From NCBI RefSeq assembly GCF_013184525.1, contig NZ_JAAOIZ010000003.1, positions 434,001 to 498,000 on the forward strand: a DNA stretch of 64,000 nucleotides, in the 5' to 3' direction. Under the pieces are notes generated by a model. The model made no database searches, had not been told where the DNA came from, and saw only the letters and a program-made list of their open reading frames with translations. The stretch comes from Chryseobacterium sp. LAM-KRS1 (lineage in GTDB: Bacteria > Bacteroidota > Bacteroidia > Flavobacteriales > Weeksellaceae). The translations under genes and the position numbers were made by a program. This document shows, in pieces, positions 53,572 through 62,804 of this stretch; position 1 is the stretch's first letter; every line of letters begins with the position of its first letter.

Positions 53572-55104
53572 TTAATTTCTATTCCAAAACGGAGTATATT
53601 GATTTTTTACAAAAACATCCGCTTGAGTGATATTAGGAACGTTAGCAGAGTTCCCTGTATACTCAGTGGTCGGATAAATTAATCTATATGGCTTATTAGG
53701 ATGAACCGCTGTAAGAGCCAGAGGAGTTTCCGGATAACCAGTCTTAATATAATTGATATAAGTTTCTACCGGTCTTACGTGTGTTAAAGCAATTAATCTT
53801 TGATACTGAATAGCTGCAATTTTATCGCCAGCCCCAGCCCATCCAACAGTTTTTGAATTCAATGCATTAAGATAAGTTGTTGCTTGAGCTCCTGTTAAAC
53901 CAAAAAACGTAAAAGAAGCCGTTACCCCTTGTGTATAATGTCCTTGAGCATTGCTAAAATACTGAGGATACAAAACAGCTGCCTCAGCTTGTAAGAACTC
54001 AGATTCAGATTTCATCATCATATATCCATCCATGGAAGAATTTACAGGATTACCATAATATTTCCATCCTAAATTTGAATAATTAGATGCATTCATGTTT
54101 GGATCACGAGGAGCGCCTTGAACCAATCCATTAATAGTTCCTCCTGCTACTCTCCATTCTTTTGTAGCTCTCGGATCAACTATCCCAGCCGTTGGTTTAG
54201 ATGAATGTCCAATTAAAAGCTTAGCTAAATGATCCGAAATAGTACCGTAATATCCATATCCGTTAGTATTTAATGCACTACCATCATATACGATATACCC
54301 ATATTGTCTATAAAGTGGATTTTGCTGAGCTGCAGCACTGCTATTGTAACCAGGATTAATAACAACGTCAGCATCTACAAGGGCCTGCCCTTGTAATTGA
54401 GCTAATTGAGCATTTCTAAATTGTACAATACTAGGGTCCGTCACTTTAGATTGCCTTAAAAGAATTCGCAATTTGATTGTATTTGCAAATTTCTTCCATT
54501 GATTCATATCACCCGCAAAAATAACATCTTCACTAGCATTTACTCCATTATTAGCAGTAGGAATAGCATTATCAATTGTATTAATAGCTTCATTTAACTT
54601 AACTACTAAATCTTTATAAATATCTTCTCCTTTATCATACTTAGGAGAGATATTCTCCTGCTGCATAAACGCTTGAGAATAAGGAGCATCACCATAAAAA
54701 TCCACAATATACTGCATAGAATTAGCAAGAAGAATCTTGGCTATCGCAGTGTGGAAAGGAAATGATGCCGCATTTTCATTTCTTATAATCGCAGCCGAAT
54801 TTGCTGCAGCAAGATAATTTTCATTCCAGATTCCACCATAAAAGTTACTTGCTACATCCATTTGATATTCTCTTGTCATAGGAGAGGCAAATTGATATAT
54901 ATTCCCTGCCCAACAGTTCATCCATATATTAGATAATTGAAACATACCTGTTGTTTGTGCCGTATAAGCAGTTGTCTCAGCTGCAGCCAATAAGTTTCTT
55001 GGAGATAACTTTTCAACTGTTGGCGTATTAGGACTAATATTATCATCCAGTTGACAAGAAATTAATGCCGCAGATGATATTATCGCTAAAAATATTTTTT
55101 TCAT
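53572..55104 (-). CDS. SusD/RagB-family nutrient-binding lipoprotein, pair 4
   Basis: 510 residues. Lipobox ends at Cys17 (AALISCQLDDN), acidic tail as in surface lipoproteins. SusD-like helical fold (FYGDAPYSQAFMQQ; MNQWKKFANTIKLRILLRQ; SESEFLQAEAAVLYP). It is longer than the other three and ends TPFWNRN instead of TKLFWDKF, so it is the divergent member. It lies 19 bases after its susC. Confidence 0.92.
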   Translation of the reverse strand: MKKIFLAIISSAALISCQLDDNISPNTPTVEKLSPRNLLAAAETTAYTAQTTGMFQLSNIWMNCWAGNIYQFASPMTREYQMDVASNFYGGIWNENYLAAANSAAIIRNENAASFPFHTAIAKILLANSMQYIVDFYGDAPYSQAFMQQENISPKYDKGEDIYKDLVVKLNEAINTIDNAIPTANNGVNASEDVIFAGDMNQWKKFANTIKLRILLRQSKVTDPSIVQFRNAQLAQLQGQALVDADVVINPGYNSSAAAQQNPLYRQYGYIVYDGSALNTNGYGYYGTISDHLAKLLIGHSSKPTAGIVDPRATKEWRVAGGTINGLVQGAPRDPNMNASNYSNLGWKYYGNPVNSSMDGYMMMKSESEFLQAEAAVLYPQYFSNAQGHYTQGVTASFTFFGLTGAQATTYLNALNSKTVGWAGAGDKIAAIQYQRLIALTHVRPVETYINYIKTGYPETPLALTAVHPNKPYRLIYPTTEYTGNSANVPNITQADVFVKNQYTPFWNRN

Positions 55105-55123
55105 GTTATTTAAACTTTTTTAA

Positions 55124-58117
55124 TTAAAATGATACAGTTACACTTGCTCCGTACGTTTTAAGGTTTGGATATTGATCTGGATTTGCTAAACCTCTATATC
55201 TCGGGTCAAAAGCCGTCTCTGGATCATCATAACCTCTATTTTCTTTTGAAAATTTGTAGAATGGATTTCTAGCATGTACTCCGATAGTTAATTCATTAAT
55301 TTTGGAAGCTCCCAGAAGCTCTTTACCAAAAGAATAACTTATTGCTATCTCTCTAACTTTAAATGCAGTTGCATCAAGGATATAGTTCTCACCGACTGTA
55401 TTATATGCCGATCCACCAAAATAGTTGATCAGTTTTTCAACAGGAGTATCTCCAGTATTATTATAAATTGCTACCGATGTATTTGGAACATATACACCAT
55501 TACTCAAATAAACTGAATTTGGTACGATATAAGGTTGGTTTCTGTCAAAACCGGCACTTGCAGGATTCATTCCATTAAAGGTCATCCCTTGTAGGGTTCC
55601 TGAATAAAACTGATGTCCAGTTCTGTAATCCATTACCGCTGATACTCTTAGACCTTTATATTTTATTGATGTAGTTAAACCAAGGATATATTTTGGCGTA
55701 GCTTTACCTAACACTTGCTGAGTAGACGTTACAGTAGGCAAACCTGTCGTAGGATTTACAATAACTCTTCCTTGATCATCCCTAACATAGGCAGTTCCTT
55801 TAATTATAGGAAATTCCTGCCCTTTAACTGCATACAATCCTACAAAATTATTTCCTGCTAATCTAACTTCGTCAGCATCATCGGTAACCTTATCAACGAT
55901 AGTTTTATATGTTGTATAATTCACTCCTATATCCCATCTAAAATCTTTACTTTTAATAGGAACTACATTTATCGCAGCATCAATTCCTTTATTATGAAGC
56001 TTTCCAATATTTAATAAATTAGTAACTATACCAGAAGCTGTAGAAGTTGTAACATTCGTAATTAGATCTTTAGTATCCTCCCTGTATGCAGATGCATCCA
56101 ATGTAATTCTGTCATTAAGGAAACCTAAAGTCAATCCAACTTCTTTTTTAGTATTAAATTCAGGCTTTATATCTTTAAAAGTTTGTGATTGATTCACTAC
56201 AAAACTAATACCTGTGTTATCATAAGGATATCCACTTCCTACAACAGCAAGATTCTGTACCCCATAAACCCCAATATTAGATGTTATACCTGTTCTTTGG
56301 AATGCTGCTGTTACTTTAGCATAGTTTAAAATCTTTCCTTTAATACTTGGAAATGCTTTAGTCGGAATAAATGAAGCAGACACAGCAGGGAAGAAATACC
56401 CTCGATTACCCATAGGAAGTATAGAAGACATTTCATACCTTCCAGCTCCATTCAAAAATAAATAATCCTTATATGCTAAATCAACGTTTGCCAAGAAAGC
56501 ATGTTGATTATTATAAAATGAATTATTATTAAGATTAATTGGCAATGTTGGGTTACTTAAATTCCAAATCTGATAGATTCCCGGGGTAATAATACCAGTT
56601 CCTCCTGCGGATACCGTATTTGTTCTCCATTCCTGATAATTATGCCCAACATTCAATTTCATATTAATATCCTTAGTTAAATCATAATCAAAATTAACTA
56701 AGAAATCCCCATAGTATGTCGTATAGTTTTGAGTGCTCTTGTTATAAAAAGACTGAATAGCAGTAATACTACCTTGCTCTTGGATATCATCTAAATCTTT
56801 TTGATATCTCGGATCAGACCATCCATCATTGTGGCTATCAGATTCTGTTGATCTGAACTGCAGATTTCCCCTATATAAAAAGTTAATATGATCATTTAAT
56901 TGAAATTCAGTACTTGCAAGAACGTTAAAATAATTACTCAAAGTATTATATCTTTCATGCTTCATAGTAAAATATGGACTCGCGTAGAATGCACTCCAAG
57001 CATATCCTCTATCAGGGTGATCTCTAAACAAAGTAATTGGAATATCTGAAGAAGATTGTAATAAATTACTATATAAGTTAGAATTAGTTGTAGATGTTTT
57101 TTGTCTTATATAGTTAACTGTACCATCAAATCTCCATTTCCCAACTTTAACCCCTCCTTTAAACATACCGGATATCCTTTTCATTGTATCATCCTGAACA
57201 ACAAATTCTCTATCTACACTACCTAAACTCATCAAAACATACCCATCTGAATTCCCTGCATTTACTGTAAGCGTATTCTGATAAGTCGTTCCAGTTTGAA
57301 AGAAGTCTCTTATATTATTTTTTCCATAAGGTGCATATCTTGAGTGGATCGCTCCAGCATCATCAGCTGTAAAATTACTATCGTCCTGATTGTACGCGAT
57401 ATAACCATCTCCATCAACATCAGTAAAGGATGGTCCATAAGGAACTAAAACACCTGCAAATTTAGGATCATCAAAAGCAGCACCCCAAGCTCCATTCTCA
57501 ACACTTATTTTATCACCATACCACCCTTGCCCATATTGCCTCTGTCTTTCAGGCAAAAAAGCTACTTTATCAAAATCAACAACGCTATTAAAAGTAGCCG
57601 TCATTCTCTTATTAGTTCCCCCTCTCTTAGTAGTTACGATAATCGCACCATTCACACCTTGAGAGCCATAAAGAGCAGCTCCAGCAGCTCCCTTAATTAC
57701 ATTCACCGTCTCTATAACCTCCGGTGGCAATTGTTGGAAGACAGTAGCGGAGGAAATAACGTTATCGATAACAATCAAAGCTTCACTAGAACCAGTAAAG
57801 GATCTATTACCCCTAATCACTATACTATTAGTTCCTGTAACACTGGTATTAGTTTGTGTAATTTGCAAACCAGCAACCTTTCCAGCCAAAGCACTTACCG
57901 CGTTTGGGTTTGCCGCTTGGGTTAGCTCCTGGTTACCAACTACCTGCTGTGAAGTTGTAACAGCATCAGCTTTTCTCTTAATACCTAAAGCTCCTGTAAC
58001 AATAACCTCTTCAATACTCTGTGTTTTCAACGTATCACCCTTTCTTTGTTGTGCATTTGCAACAAAAAAAGAGGAAGTCAGAACTATAGCTAAAACACTT
58101 GTAGTTAATTTCTTCAT
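55124..58117 (-). CDS. SusC/RagA-family TonB-linked outer-membrane transporter, pair 4
   Basis: 997 residues from the ATG at 58117; the longer reading to 58150 overlaps the promoter. Signal peptide (SVLAIVLTSSFFVANAQQ), then SIEEVIVTGALGIKRKADAV, different from the block shared by pairs 1-3. Plug signature LYGSQGVNGAIIVTTKRG. Barrel ends TYGASVTVSF. It lacks the HKNLPYADPEA motif, with ENRGYDDPETAFDPRYRG in its place. It is the most divergent copy but has the same gene order, promoter layout and lack of an N-terminal regulatory domain. Confidence 0.95.
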   Translation of the reverse strand: MKKLTTSVLAIVLTSSFFVANAQQRKGDTLKTQSIEEVIVTGALGIKRKADAVTTSQQVVGNQELTQAANPNAVSALAGKVAGLQITQTNTSVTGTNSIVIRGNRSFTGSSEALIVIDNVISSATVFQQLPPEVIETVNVIKGAAGAALYGSQGVNGAIIVTTKRGGTNKRMTATFNSVVDFDKVAFLPERQRQYGQGWYGDKISVENGAWGAAFDDPKFAGVLVPYGPSFTDVDGDGYIAYNQDDSNFTADDAGAIHSRYAPYGKNNIRDFFQTGTTYQNTLTVNAGNSDGYVLMSLGSVDREFVVQDDTMKRISGMFKGGVKVGKWRFDGTVNYIRQKTSTTNSNLYSNLLQSSSDIPITLFRDHPDRGYAWSAFYASPYFTMKHERYNTLSNYFNVLASTEFQLNDHINFLYRGNLQFRSTESDSHNDGWSDPRYQKDLDDIQEQGSITAIQSFYNKSTQNYTTYYGDFLVNFDYDLTKDINMKLNVGHNYQEWRTNTVSAGGTGIITPGIYQIWNLSNPTLPINLNNNSFYNNQHAFLANVDLAYKDYLFLNGAGRYEMSSILPMGNRGYFFPAVSASFIPTKAFPSIKGKILNYAKVTAAFQRTGITSNIGVYGVQNLAVVGSGYPYDNTGISFVVNQSQTFKDIKPEFNTKKEVGLTLGFLNDRITLDASAYREDTKDLITNVTTSTASGIVTNLLNIGKLHNKGIDAAINVVPIKSKDFRWDIGVNYTTYKTIVDKVTDDADEVRLAGNNFVGLYAVKGQEFPIIKGTAYVRDDQGRVIVNPTTGLPTVTSTQQVLGKATPKYILGLTTSIKYKGLRVSAVMDYRTGHQFYSGTLQGMTFNGMNPASAGFDRNQPYIVPNSVYLSNGVYVPNTSVAIYNNTGDTPVEKLINYFGGSAYNTVGENYILDATAFKVREIAISYSFGKELLGASKINELTIGVHARNPFYKFSKENRGYDDPETAFDPRYRGLANPDQYPNLKTYGASVTVSF

Positions 58118-58147
58118 ATTTAAACTGATTATTTTTTTTATTAATTG

Positions 58148-58179
58148 CAAATATGTAAAACTTTCTTAAATTAACCAAA
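58148..58179 (-). promoter_or_regulatory. Promoter of susC pair 4
   Basis: Minus strand: -33 TTTG (58179-58176), 20 bases, -7 CATATTTG (58155-58148), 30 bases to the ATG. Confidence 0.7.
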
Positions 58180-58272
58180 TTAATTGTTAAAAATATTTAA
58201 AATTTTAGATGATCAAACACACTTATCCATTATATTTAAAAATATGATAAAATTAATGCTAATTTAACATAA

Positions 58273-58288
58273 ATCACTAATTCGTGTT
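58273..58288. promoter_or_regulatory. Variant dyad ATCA-N8-TGTT upstream of susC pair 4
   Basis: ATCActaattcgTGTT with TAA before and AT after, about 156 bases before susC. One mismatch to the ATCA-N8-TGAT of pairs 2 and 3, but AATCAC/GTGTT still pair partly. Confidence 0.35.
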
Positions 58289-58432
58289 ATTTTTTAAATA
58301 TGATAAAAATTTTATAACTCAACTAGAAACATTAAATAAATAAGATAAATACACTACCATTTACACATATTGCCGCAAAATATATTTTTCTTTATTTTTA
58401 CAAAATATTATAGTGTTTTAGATATTATTTTA

Positions 58433-59017
58433 ATGGATTTATTACAAAGTTGGTCAGGGAGTTACATAGAAGCAGGATGTGATGAAGTTGGAAGGGGGTG
58501 CTTGTCAGGGCCTGTGGTTGCTGCAGCTGTCATCTTAGACCACAACTTCAAACAAAGCTTAGTAAATGATTCTAAAAAATTGAATTTTAAAACCAGAATG
58601 GATCTGGATAATTATATAAAAGATAATGTTAAAGATTATGCTATCGCAGAATTACCTCCAGCATTCATTGACTTACACAACATTCTTAATGCCAGCATCC
58701 ATGCAATGCATCAGGCATTAGATAAATTAACAACAAGACCGGAACTAATTCTGGTGGACGGAAACAAGTTCCACCCTTATAATTACATCCCACATCAATG
58801 CATCATTAAAGGAGATTCTAAAATCCTTTCAATTGCTGCAGCTTCTATCTTAGCTAAAAATTACAGAGACCAGCTGATGATTAAATTACATGATGAGTTT
58901 CCCGAATACGGATGGGATACTAATTTTGGATATGCCACTAAAAAGCATCAGGATGCACTTATAAAGTTTGGCCCCACAGTACACCACAGGCAATCTTTCA
59001 GACTTAAATATGATTAA
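58433..59017 (+). CDS. rnhB: Ribonuclease HII
   Basis: Cleaves RNA in RNA-DNA hybrids, including single misincorporated ribonucleotides. 194 residues from the ATG at 58433; the in-frame extension to 58370 is hydrophobic and does not resemble the family. The active-site start DEVGRGCLSGPVVAAAVIL carries the first Asp-Glu pair. LILVDGNK supplies the next Asp and the DSKKL segment is present. It is divergent from the susC block and convergent with yidC. Confidence 0.95.
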   Translation: MDLLQSWSGSYIEAGCDEVGRGCLSGPVVAAAVILDHNFKQSLVNDSKKLNFKTRMDLDNYIKDNVKDYAIAELPPAFIDLHNILNASIHAMHQALDKLTTRPELILVDGNKFHPYNYIPHQCIIKGDSKILSIAAASILAKNYRDQLMIKLHDEFPEYGWDTNFGYATKKHQDALIKFGPTVHHRQSFRLKYD

Positions 59018-59030
59018 AGAGGTGCAATAA

Positions 59031-59065
59031 AAAAAGAGGTGCAAATTATTGCACCTCTTTTTTTA
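59031..59065. terminator. Bidirectional terminator between rnhB and yidC
   Basis: AAAAAGAGGTGCAA (59031-59044) pairs with TTGCACCTCTTTTT (59049-59062), 4-base loop, A run before and T run after. An extra direct copy of GAGGTGCAA occurs just upstream at about 59019. Confidence 0.9.
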
Positions 59066-59076
59066 TTATTATAATA

Positions 59077-60876
59077 TTATTTCTTCTTATTTCTCTGTTG
59101 TTCCTGAGCTCTTTGTTGTTCCTGAGCCTTCTCCATCATCTCCCGCATTCTTTTCTGGAATTTACCTTCAGTTTTGGGCTTTTCCTTATTCGCCTGGATC
59201 TGGGCATGAATTTTCTTTTCATCCAGGATCACATATTTAATAACAAGGATAATCAAGATGTTAATTGCATTGGATACAAAGTAATACCATGAAAGACCAG
59301 ATGCAGAAGTATTCAGGAAGAATAAAAATGTAATTGGGAAAATGTACATTAATACTTTCATATTTGGCATTCCCTCTTGTTGAGGTTGCTGGATATTTCC
59401 TGATGTCATGATAGTATAGATTAAAATTACCACCGTACACGCTAAAGCAAAAACACTCAAATGATCTCCCAGGAAAGGAACTTTAAATGGTAATCTGATT
59501 AAATCATCATAAGCGGTCAGATCTTTTGCAAACCAGAAGCCTTTTCCTCTTAAATCAATAAAGTTCGGAAAGAAACGGAATAATGCATAGAAGATAGGAA
59601 TCTGTACCAACGCCGGCAAACAACCCGCCATTTGATTAACACCAGCCTTTCTGTAAATTTCCATTGTAGCTTGTTGCTTCTTCATCGGATCCGCATCCTT
59701 TAACTTCGCATTAGCCTCGTCAATTTCAGGACGAATTACCCTCATCATAGCACTCAATTTATGTTGCTTGTACATAATTGGCGATAGGATAAGTTTAACA
59801 ATGATCGTCATAAAGAAGATCACCCAGCCTGCTGTTAATCCCCAAGATGCAATAATATTATACATTGGCATGAAGAAATAGCGGTTCATCCCACCGATAA
59901 ATGACCAACCCAAAGGTAATATCTCATCAAAGTTTTTATCATATGATTTTAATAACGGTAAATCTAATGGCATAAAATACCATGTAAAATCCTGATTCAA
60001 TTCACTCCCTGTCATCTGAACAAATCCTTCATAGTTGAATTTCTTCAAATATTCACCCTCTTCTATTGATTCCTGATTTCCTTTACTTTGTGTAAATCCG
60101 TTTTTAGCTTCAATCACAGAAGAGAAGAATTGCTGTTTTACACCAATCCAGTTAAGAGTTTCTTTCTCTTCTTCCATGGTCGTTCTTCCATCGTAATCAT
60201 AGCTCTTATAGTTATTAAATGCATAAGAAAATTCTGAGTGAGATTGTTCCTGAGCTCTACCTTTTTCTAAATTTCTCACATTATAATTCCAAAGAAAATC
60301 AGCCTTGGTATCAGAAGTTACTGAAGCCAATCCCTGAGTTCTTACTTTAAAGTCTAATGTATATTTAGGAAGTAATGTATAAATAAACTGAATAACAGCA
60401 CCATTGTAATTAGCTGTCATCGTTACAGCATTTCCATTCACTGTCGGAGAGAAAACCAGGTCTTTAGTATTAATAACCTTACCCGTTTTATCCTTAAACT
60501 GAAAACCGTAGTTTGAGTTATTCTTATTGATTAAATAAAGAGGGAGATCAGCCTGATCACTTTTGTGATCATACGCTTTGTATTTTAAAAGTTCTACTTT
60601 AGAAACTTGCCCTCCCAAGCTGGAAAATTCCAATTTCAGTTCATTATTTCCTAAAGTAGAAACCTGAATAGCGTTAGGAGTTACATTTGGATTGATATTA
60701 CTTGCCTGAGTTTGTTTTACGGCAGTTTTTACCTGTTCAGTTTTTTGTTGCTGAGCTTTCAACTGTTCCTCTTTCTGCTGTTTATTCTGAAAATAAAACA
60801 TGAATCCAAAGAGAACCAAACATAAAACCGCAAAACTAATCATTTGACTTTTATCGAGTCCGTTGTTCTGTTGCAT
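59077..60876 (-). CDS. yidC: Membrane protein insertase YidC
   Basis: 599 residues. Inserts and folds inner-membrane proteins, alone or with SecYEG. N-terminal helix (about 10-25), a large periplasmic beta-rich domain (about 60-345) as in Gram-negative YidC, then the conserved five-helix core (about 350-560), with the insertase motif MAGCLPALVQIPIFYALFRF and a basic, Gln-rich tail ending RNKKK. Complete. A -7 box TATTTTTG lies at 60954-60961. Confidence 0.97.
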   Translation of the reverse strand: MQQNNGLDKSQMISFAVLCLVLFGFMFYFQNKQQKEEQLKAQQQKTEQVKTAVKQTQASNINPNVTPNAIQVSTLGNNELKLEFSSLGGQVSKVELLKYKAYDHKSDQADLPLYLINKNNSNYGFQFKDKTGKVINTKDLVFSPTVNGNAVTMTANYNGAVIQFIYTLLPKYTLDFKVRTQGLASVTSDTKADFLWNYNVRNLEKGRAQEQSHSEFSYAFNNYKSYDYDGRTTMEEEKETLNWIGVKQQFFSSVIEAKNGFTQSKGNQESIEEGEYLKKFNYEGFVQMTGSELNQDFTWYFMPLDLPLLKSYDKNFDEILPLGWSFIGGMNRYFFMPMYNIIASWGLTAGWVIFFMTIIVKLILSPIMYKQHKLSAMMRVIRPEIDEANAKLKDADPMKKQQATMEIYRKAGVNQMAGCLPALVQIPIFYALFRFFPNFIDLRGKGFWFAKDLTAYDDLIRLPFKVPFLGDHLSVFALACTVVILIYTIMTSGNIQQPQQEGMPNMKVLMYIFPITFLFFLNTSASGLSWYYFVSNAINILIILVIKYVILDEKKIHAQIQANKEKPKTEGKFQKRMREMMEKAQEQQRAQEQQRNKKK

Positions 60877-60953
60877 TTTGATTTTATTAAAATTATTTTT
60901 TCATAATCCACCGTAAAATTCAACATTAAATTTCACCCTAGATTTCGAGCTGA

Positions 60954-60961
60954 CAAAAATA
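60954..60961 (-). promoter_or_regulatory. -7 promoter element of yidC
   Basis: TATTTTTG on the minus strand matches TAnnTTTG, 78 bases before the yidC start. Confidence 0.4.
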
Positions 60962-61006
60962 CTGATTTTTTATCAAAACTCTATCTTTTACTCTATTACA
61001 ATATGA

Positions 61007-61040
61007 TAAACTCAGGCTGATAATAATCAACCTGAGTTTA
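61007..61040 (-). terminator. Terminator of pyrG
   Basis: TAAACTCAGG (61007-61016) pairs with CCTGAGTTTA (61031-61040), with an inner TGAT/ATCA pairing in the loop. The T-rich tail is weak. Confidence 0.65.
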
Positions 61041-61069
61041 AATATGACGTTTAATCGATATAAATTCCT

Positions 61070-62677
61070 TTATTTCTTCTCACATGCTTTAATAAAAGCT
61101 CTGAATAACGGATGCGGTGTTGCAACCGTACTCTTATATTCAGGATGATACTGCACTCCTACATAGAACGGATGATCATTAAGCTCAAGAGCTTCAACCA
61201 GTCCGGTTTCAGGATTAGTACCTGTTGCAAAGAATCCGTTTTTTTCAAATTCTTGTAAATAATCACTGTTAAATTCATAACGGTGACGGTGTCTTTCAGC
61301 TATATTCTTACTTCCATAGATATCGGAAAGTTTAGAGTTATTCTTCACAGAACACTTCCAAGAACCAAGACGCATCGTTCCTCCTTTATCAACAACATTC
61401 TTTTGCTCTTCCATTAAAGAGATCACAGGATGCTCTGTAGCAGTATCAAATTCCATAGAATTTGCTTTAGAATACCCTAAAATATTTCGTGCAAATTCAA
61501 TAGTCATAATCTGCATTCCTAAACAAATTCCCAACATAGGAATTTTATTTTCTCTTGCATATTGAGCCGTCAATACTTTACCTTCAATACCTCTGTCTCC
61601 AAAACCAGGAGCAATAAGAATTCCATTAACTCCTTTTAAAGTTTCTTTGATATTTTCCTGGGTGATATCCCCACTATAAACCCATCTCACTTTTACTTCC
61701 GTCTCAAGATCTGCTCCGGCATGCTTAAATGCTTCAGCGATAGAAATGTAAGAATCCTGAAGAGAAACATATTTACCTACTAAAGCAATTTCAACAGTCT
61801 TTTTTGGATTCTGGAATTTCTTAAGGAAACTCTTCCAATCTTTAAGATCCGCTTCTTTATCACTCTTAAGATCCAATTCTTTTAGAACTACATCATCAAA
61901 GTTCTGTTTCTGAAGGTACATAGGAACTTCATAAATAGTTTCCAAATCTTTGCACTCAATTACATTATCCAAAGGAACATTACAGAACTGAGCTAATTTA
62001 GCTCTCTGATCTTTTGGTATTTTATGCTCTGTTCTGCAAACCAAAACATCTGCCATAATTCCGCTTTCCATCAATTGACGTACGGAATGCTGAGAAGGTT
62101 TTGTCTTTAATTCTCCACTGGAAGCCAGATATGGCAACAGGGTTAAGTGAATTACCATAGAATTCTTTTCTCCCAATTCCCATTTTAGCTGACGTACAGT
62201 TTCAATGTATGGCAAAGATTCGATATCCCCTACAGTTCCTCCGATTTCAGTAATAATGATATCGTAGTTCTGCTTGGATAAAATTTTAATCCTACGTTTG
62301 ATTTCGTTAGTGATATGAGGAATTACCTGAACTGTTTTTCCTAAAAAGTCGCCTTTTCTTTCTTTTTCAATTACAGTCTGGTAGATTTTTCCTGTAGTAA
62401 CGTTGTTGTTTTGAGAAGTGGGAGCATCTAAGTATCGCTCGTAATGACCTAAATCCAGATCCGTCTCCGCACCATCTTCGGTTACATAGCACTCTCCGTG
62501 TTCATAAGGGTTCAAAGTTCCTGGGTCAATATTAATATAAGGATCTAGTTTTTGGATCGTTACATTAAAACCGCGTGATTTCAGCAATAGTCCCAGAGAA
62601 GCAGAAACAATTCCTTTTCCCAAAGATGAAGTTACACCTCCTGTCACAAAGATGTATTTAGTATTCTTTTTACTCAT
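61070..62677 (-). CDS. pyrG: CTP synthase
   Basis: Makes CTP from UTP, ATP and glutamine. 535 residues from the ATG at 62677; an earlier in-frame start at 62695 lies inside the -7 promoter box. N-terminal synthase domain with YIFVTGGVTSSLGKG and the DPYINIDPGTLNPYEHGE segment. C-terminal glutamine amidotransferase with nucleophile in GICLGMQ and the HPE triad part (YHPEYKS). Complete and of normal length. It lies upstream of yidC on the same strand, but each has its own promoter. Confidence 0.98.
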   Translation of the reverse strand: MSKKNTKYIFVTGGVTSSLGKGIVSASLGLLLKSRGFNVTIQKLDPYINIDPGTLNPYEHGECYVTEDGAETDLDLGHYERYLDAPTSQNNNVTTGKIYQTVIEKERKGDFLGKTVQVIPHITNEIKRRIKILSKQNYDIIITEIGGTVGDIESLPYIETVRQLKWELGEKNSMVIHLTLLPYLASSGELKTKPSQHSVRQLMESGIMADVLVCRTEHKIPKDQRAKLAQFCNVPLDNVIECKDLETIYEVPMYLQKQNFDDVVLKELDLKSDKEADLKDWKSFLKKFQNPKKTVEIALVGKYVSLQDSYISIAEAFKHAGADLETEVKVRWVYSGDITQENIKETLKGVNGILIAPGFGDRGIEGKVLTAQYARENKIPMLGICLGMQIMTIEFARNILGYSKANSMEFDTATEHPVISLMEEQKNVVDKGGTMRLGSWKCSVKNNSKLSDIYGSKNIAERHRHRYEFNSDYLQEFEKNGFFATGTNPETGLVEALELNDHPFYVGVQYHPEYKSTVATPHPLFRAFIKACEKK

Positions 62678-62692
62678 TAGATTAGGTTTGTG

Positions 62693-62723
62693 CAAAGTTA
62701 TGGGAAAAAGAAATACGAGGCAA
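62693..62723 (-). promoter_or_regulatory. Promoter of pyrG
   Basis: Minus strand: -33 TTG (62723-62721), 20 bases, -7 TAACTTTG (62700-62693). It decides the start at 62677. Confidence 0.7.
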
Positions 62724-62740
62724 TTTATTTGCTAAGAAAT

Positions 62741-62777
62741 AAAAAAAAGGTTCCTCAAAATTACTTGAGAAACCTTT
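62741..62777 (-). terminator. Terminator of the YceI gene
   Basis: AAAGGTT/AACCTTT and CTCAA/TTGAG stems with one mismatch between them (62746-62777), T run on the minus strand, past the stop at 62805. Confidence 0.85.
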
Positions 62778-62804
62778 AACCAAACCAAATTATATTTAAA
62801 AAAA

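Larger units (their letters stand above)
58118..58432. other. Divergent region between susC pair 4 and rnhB
   Basis: About 315 AT-rich bases. It holds the susC promoter (58148-58179) and a variant dyad (58273-58288). No promoter for rnhB was recognised and no gene was seen. Confidence 0.55.

Noticed and set aside
57527..57925. 132-residue plus-strand ORF opposite susC pair 4
   Set aside because: Antisense shadow of a conserved plug-domain coding region; Ser-rich content typical of reversed frames.
38816..58117. Polysaccharide utilisation locus
   Set aside because: No glycoside hydrolase, lyase, hybrid two-component system or ECF sigma/anti-sigma pair lies in or next to the block.
58370..58432. 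N-terminal extension of RNase HII
   Set aside because: Hydrophobic, AT-rich-derived residues without family similarity; the ATG at 58433 gives the normal start.
62678..62695. Six-residue N-terminal extension of PyrG
   Set aside because: It begins inside the -7 box TAACTTTG; the family starts at the MSKKNTKYIFVTGG methionine.
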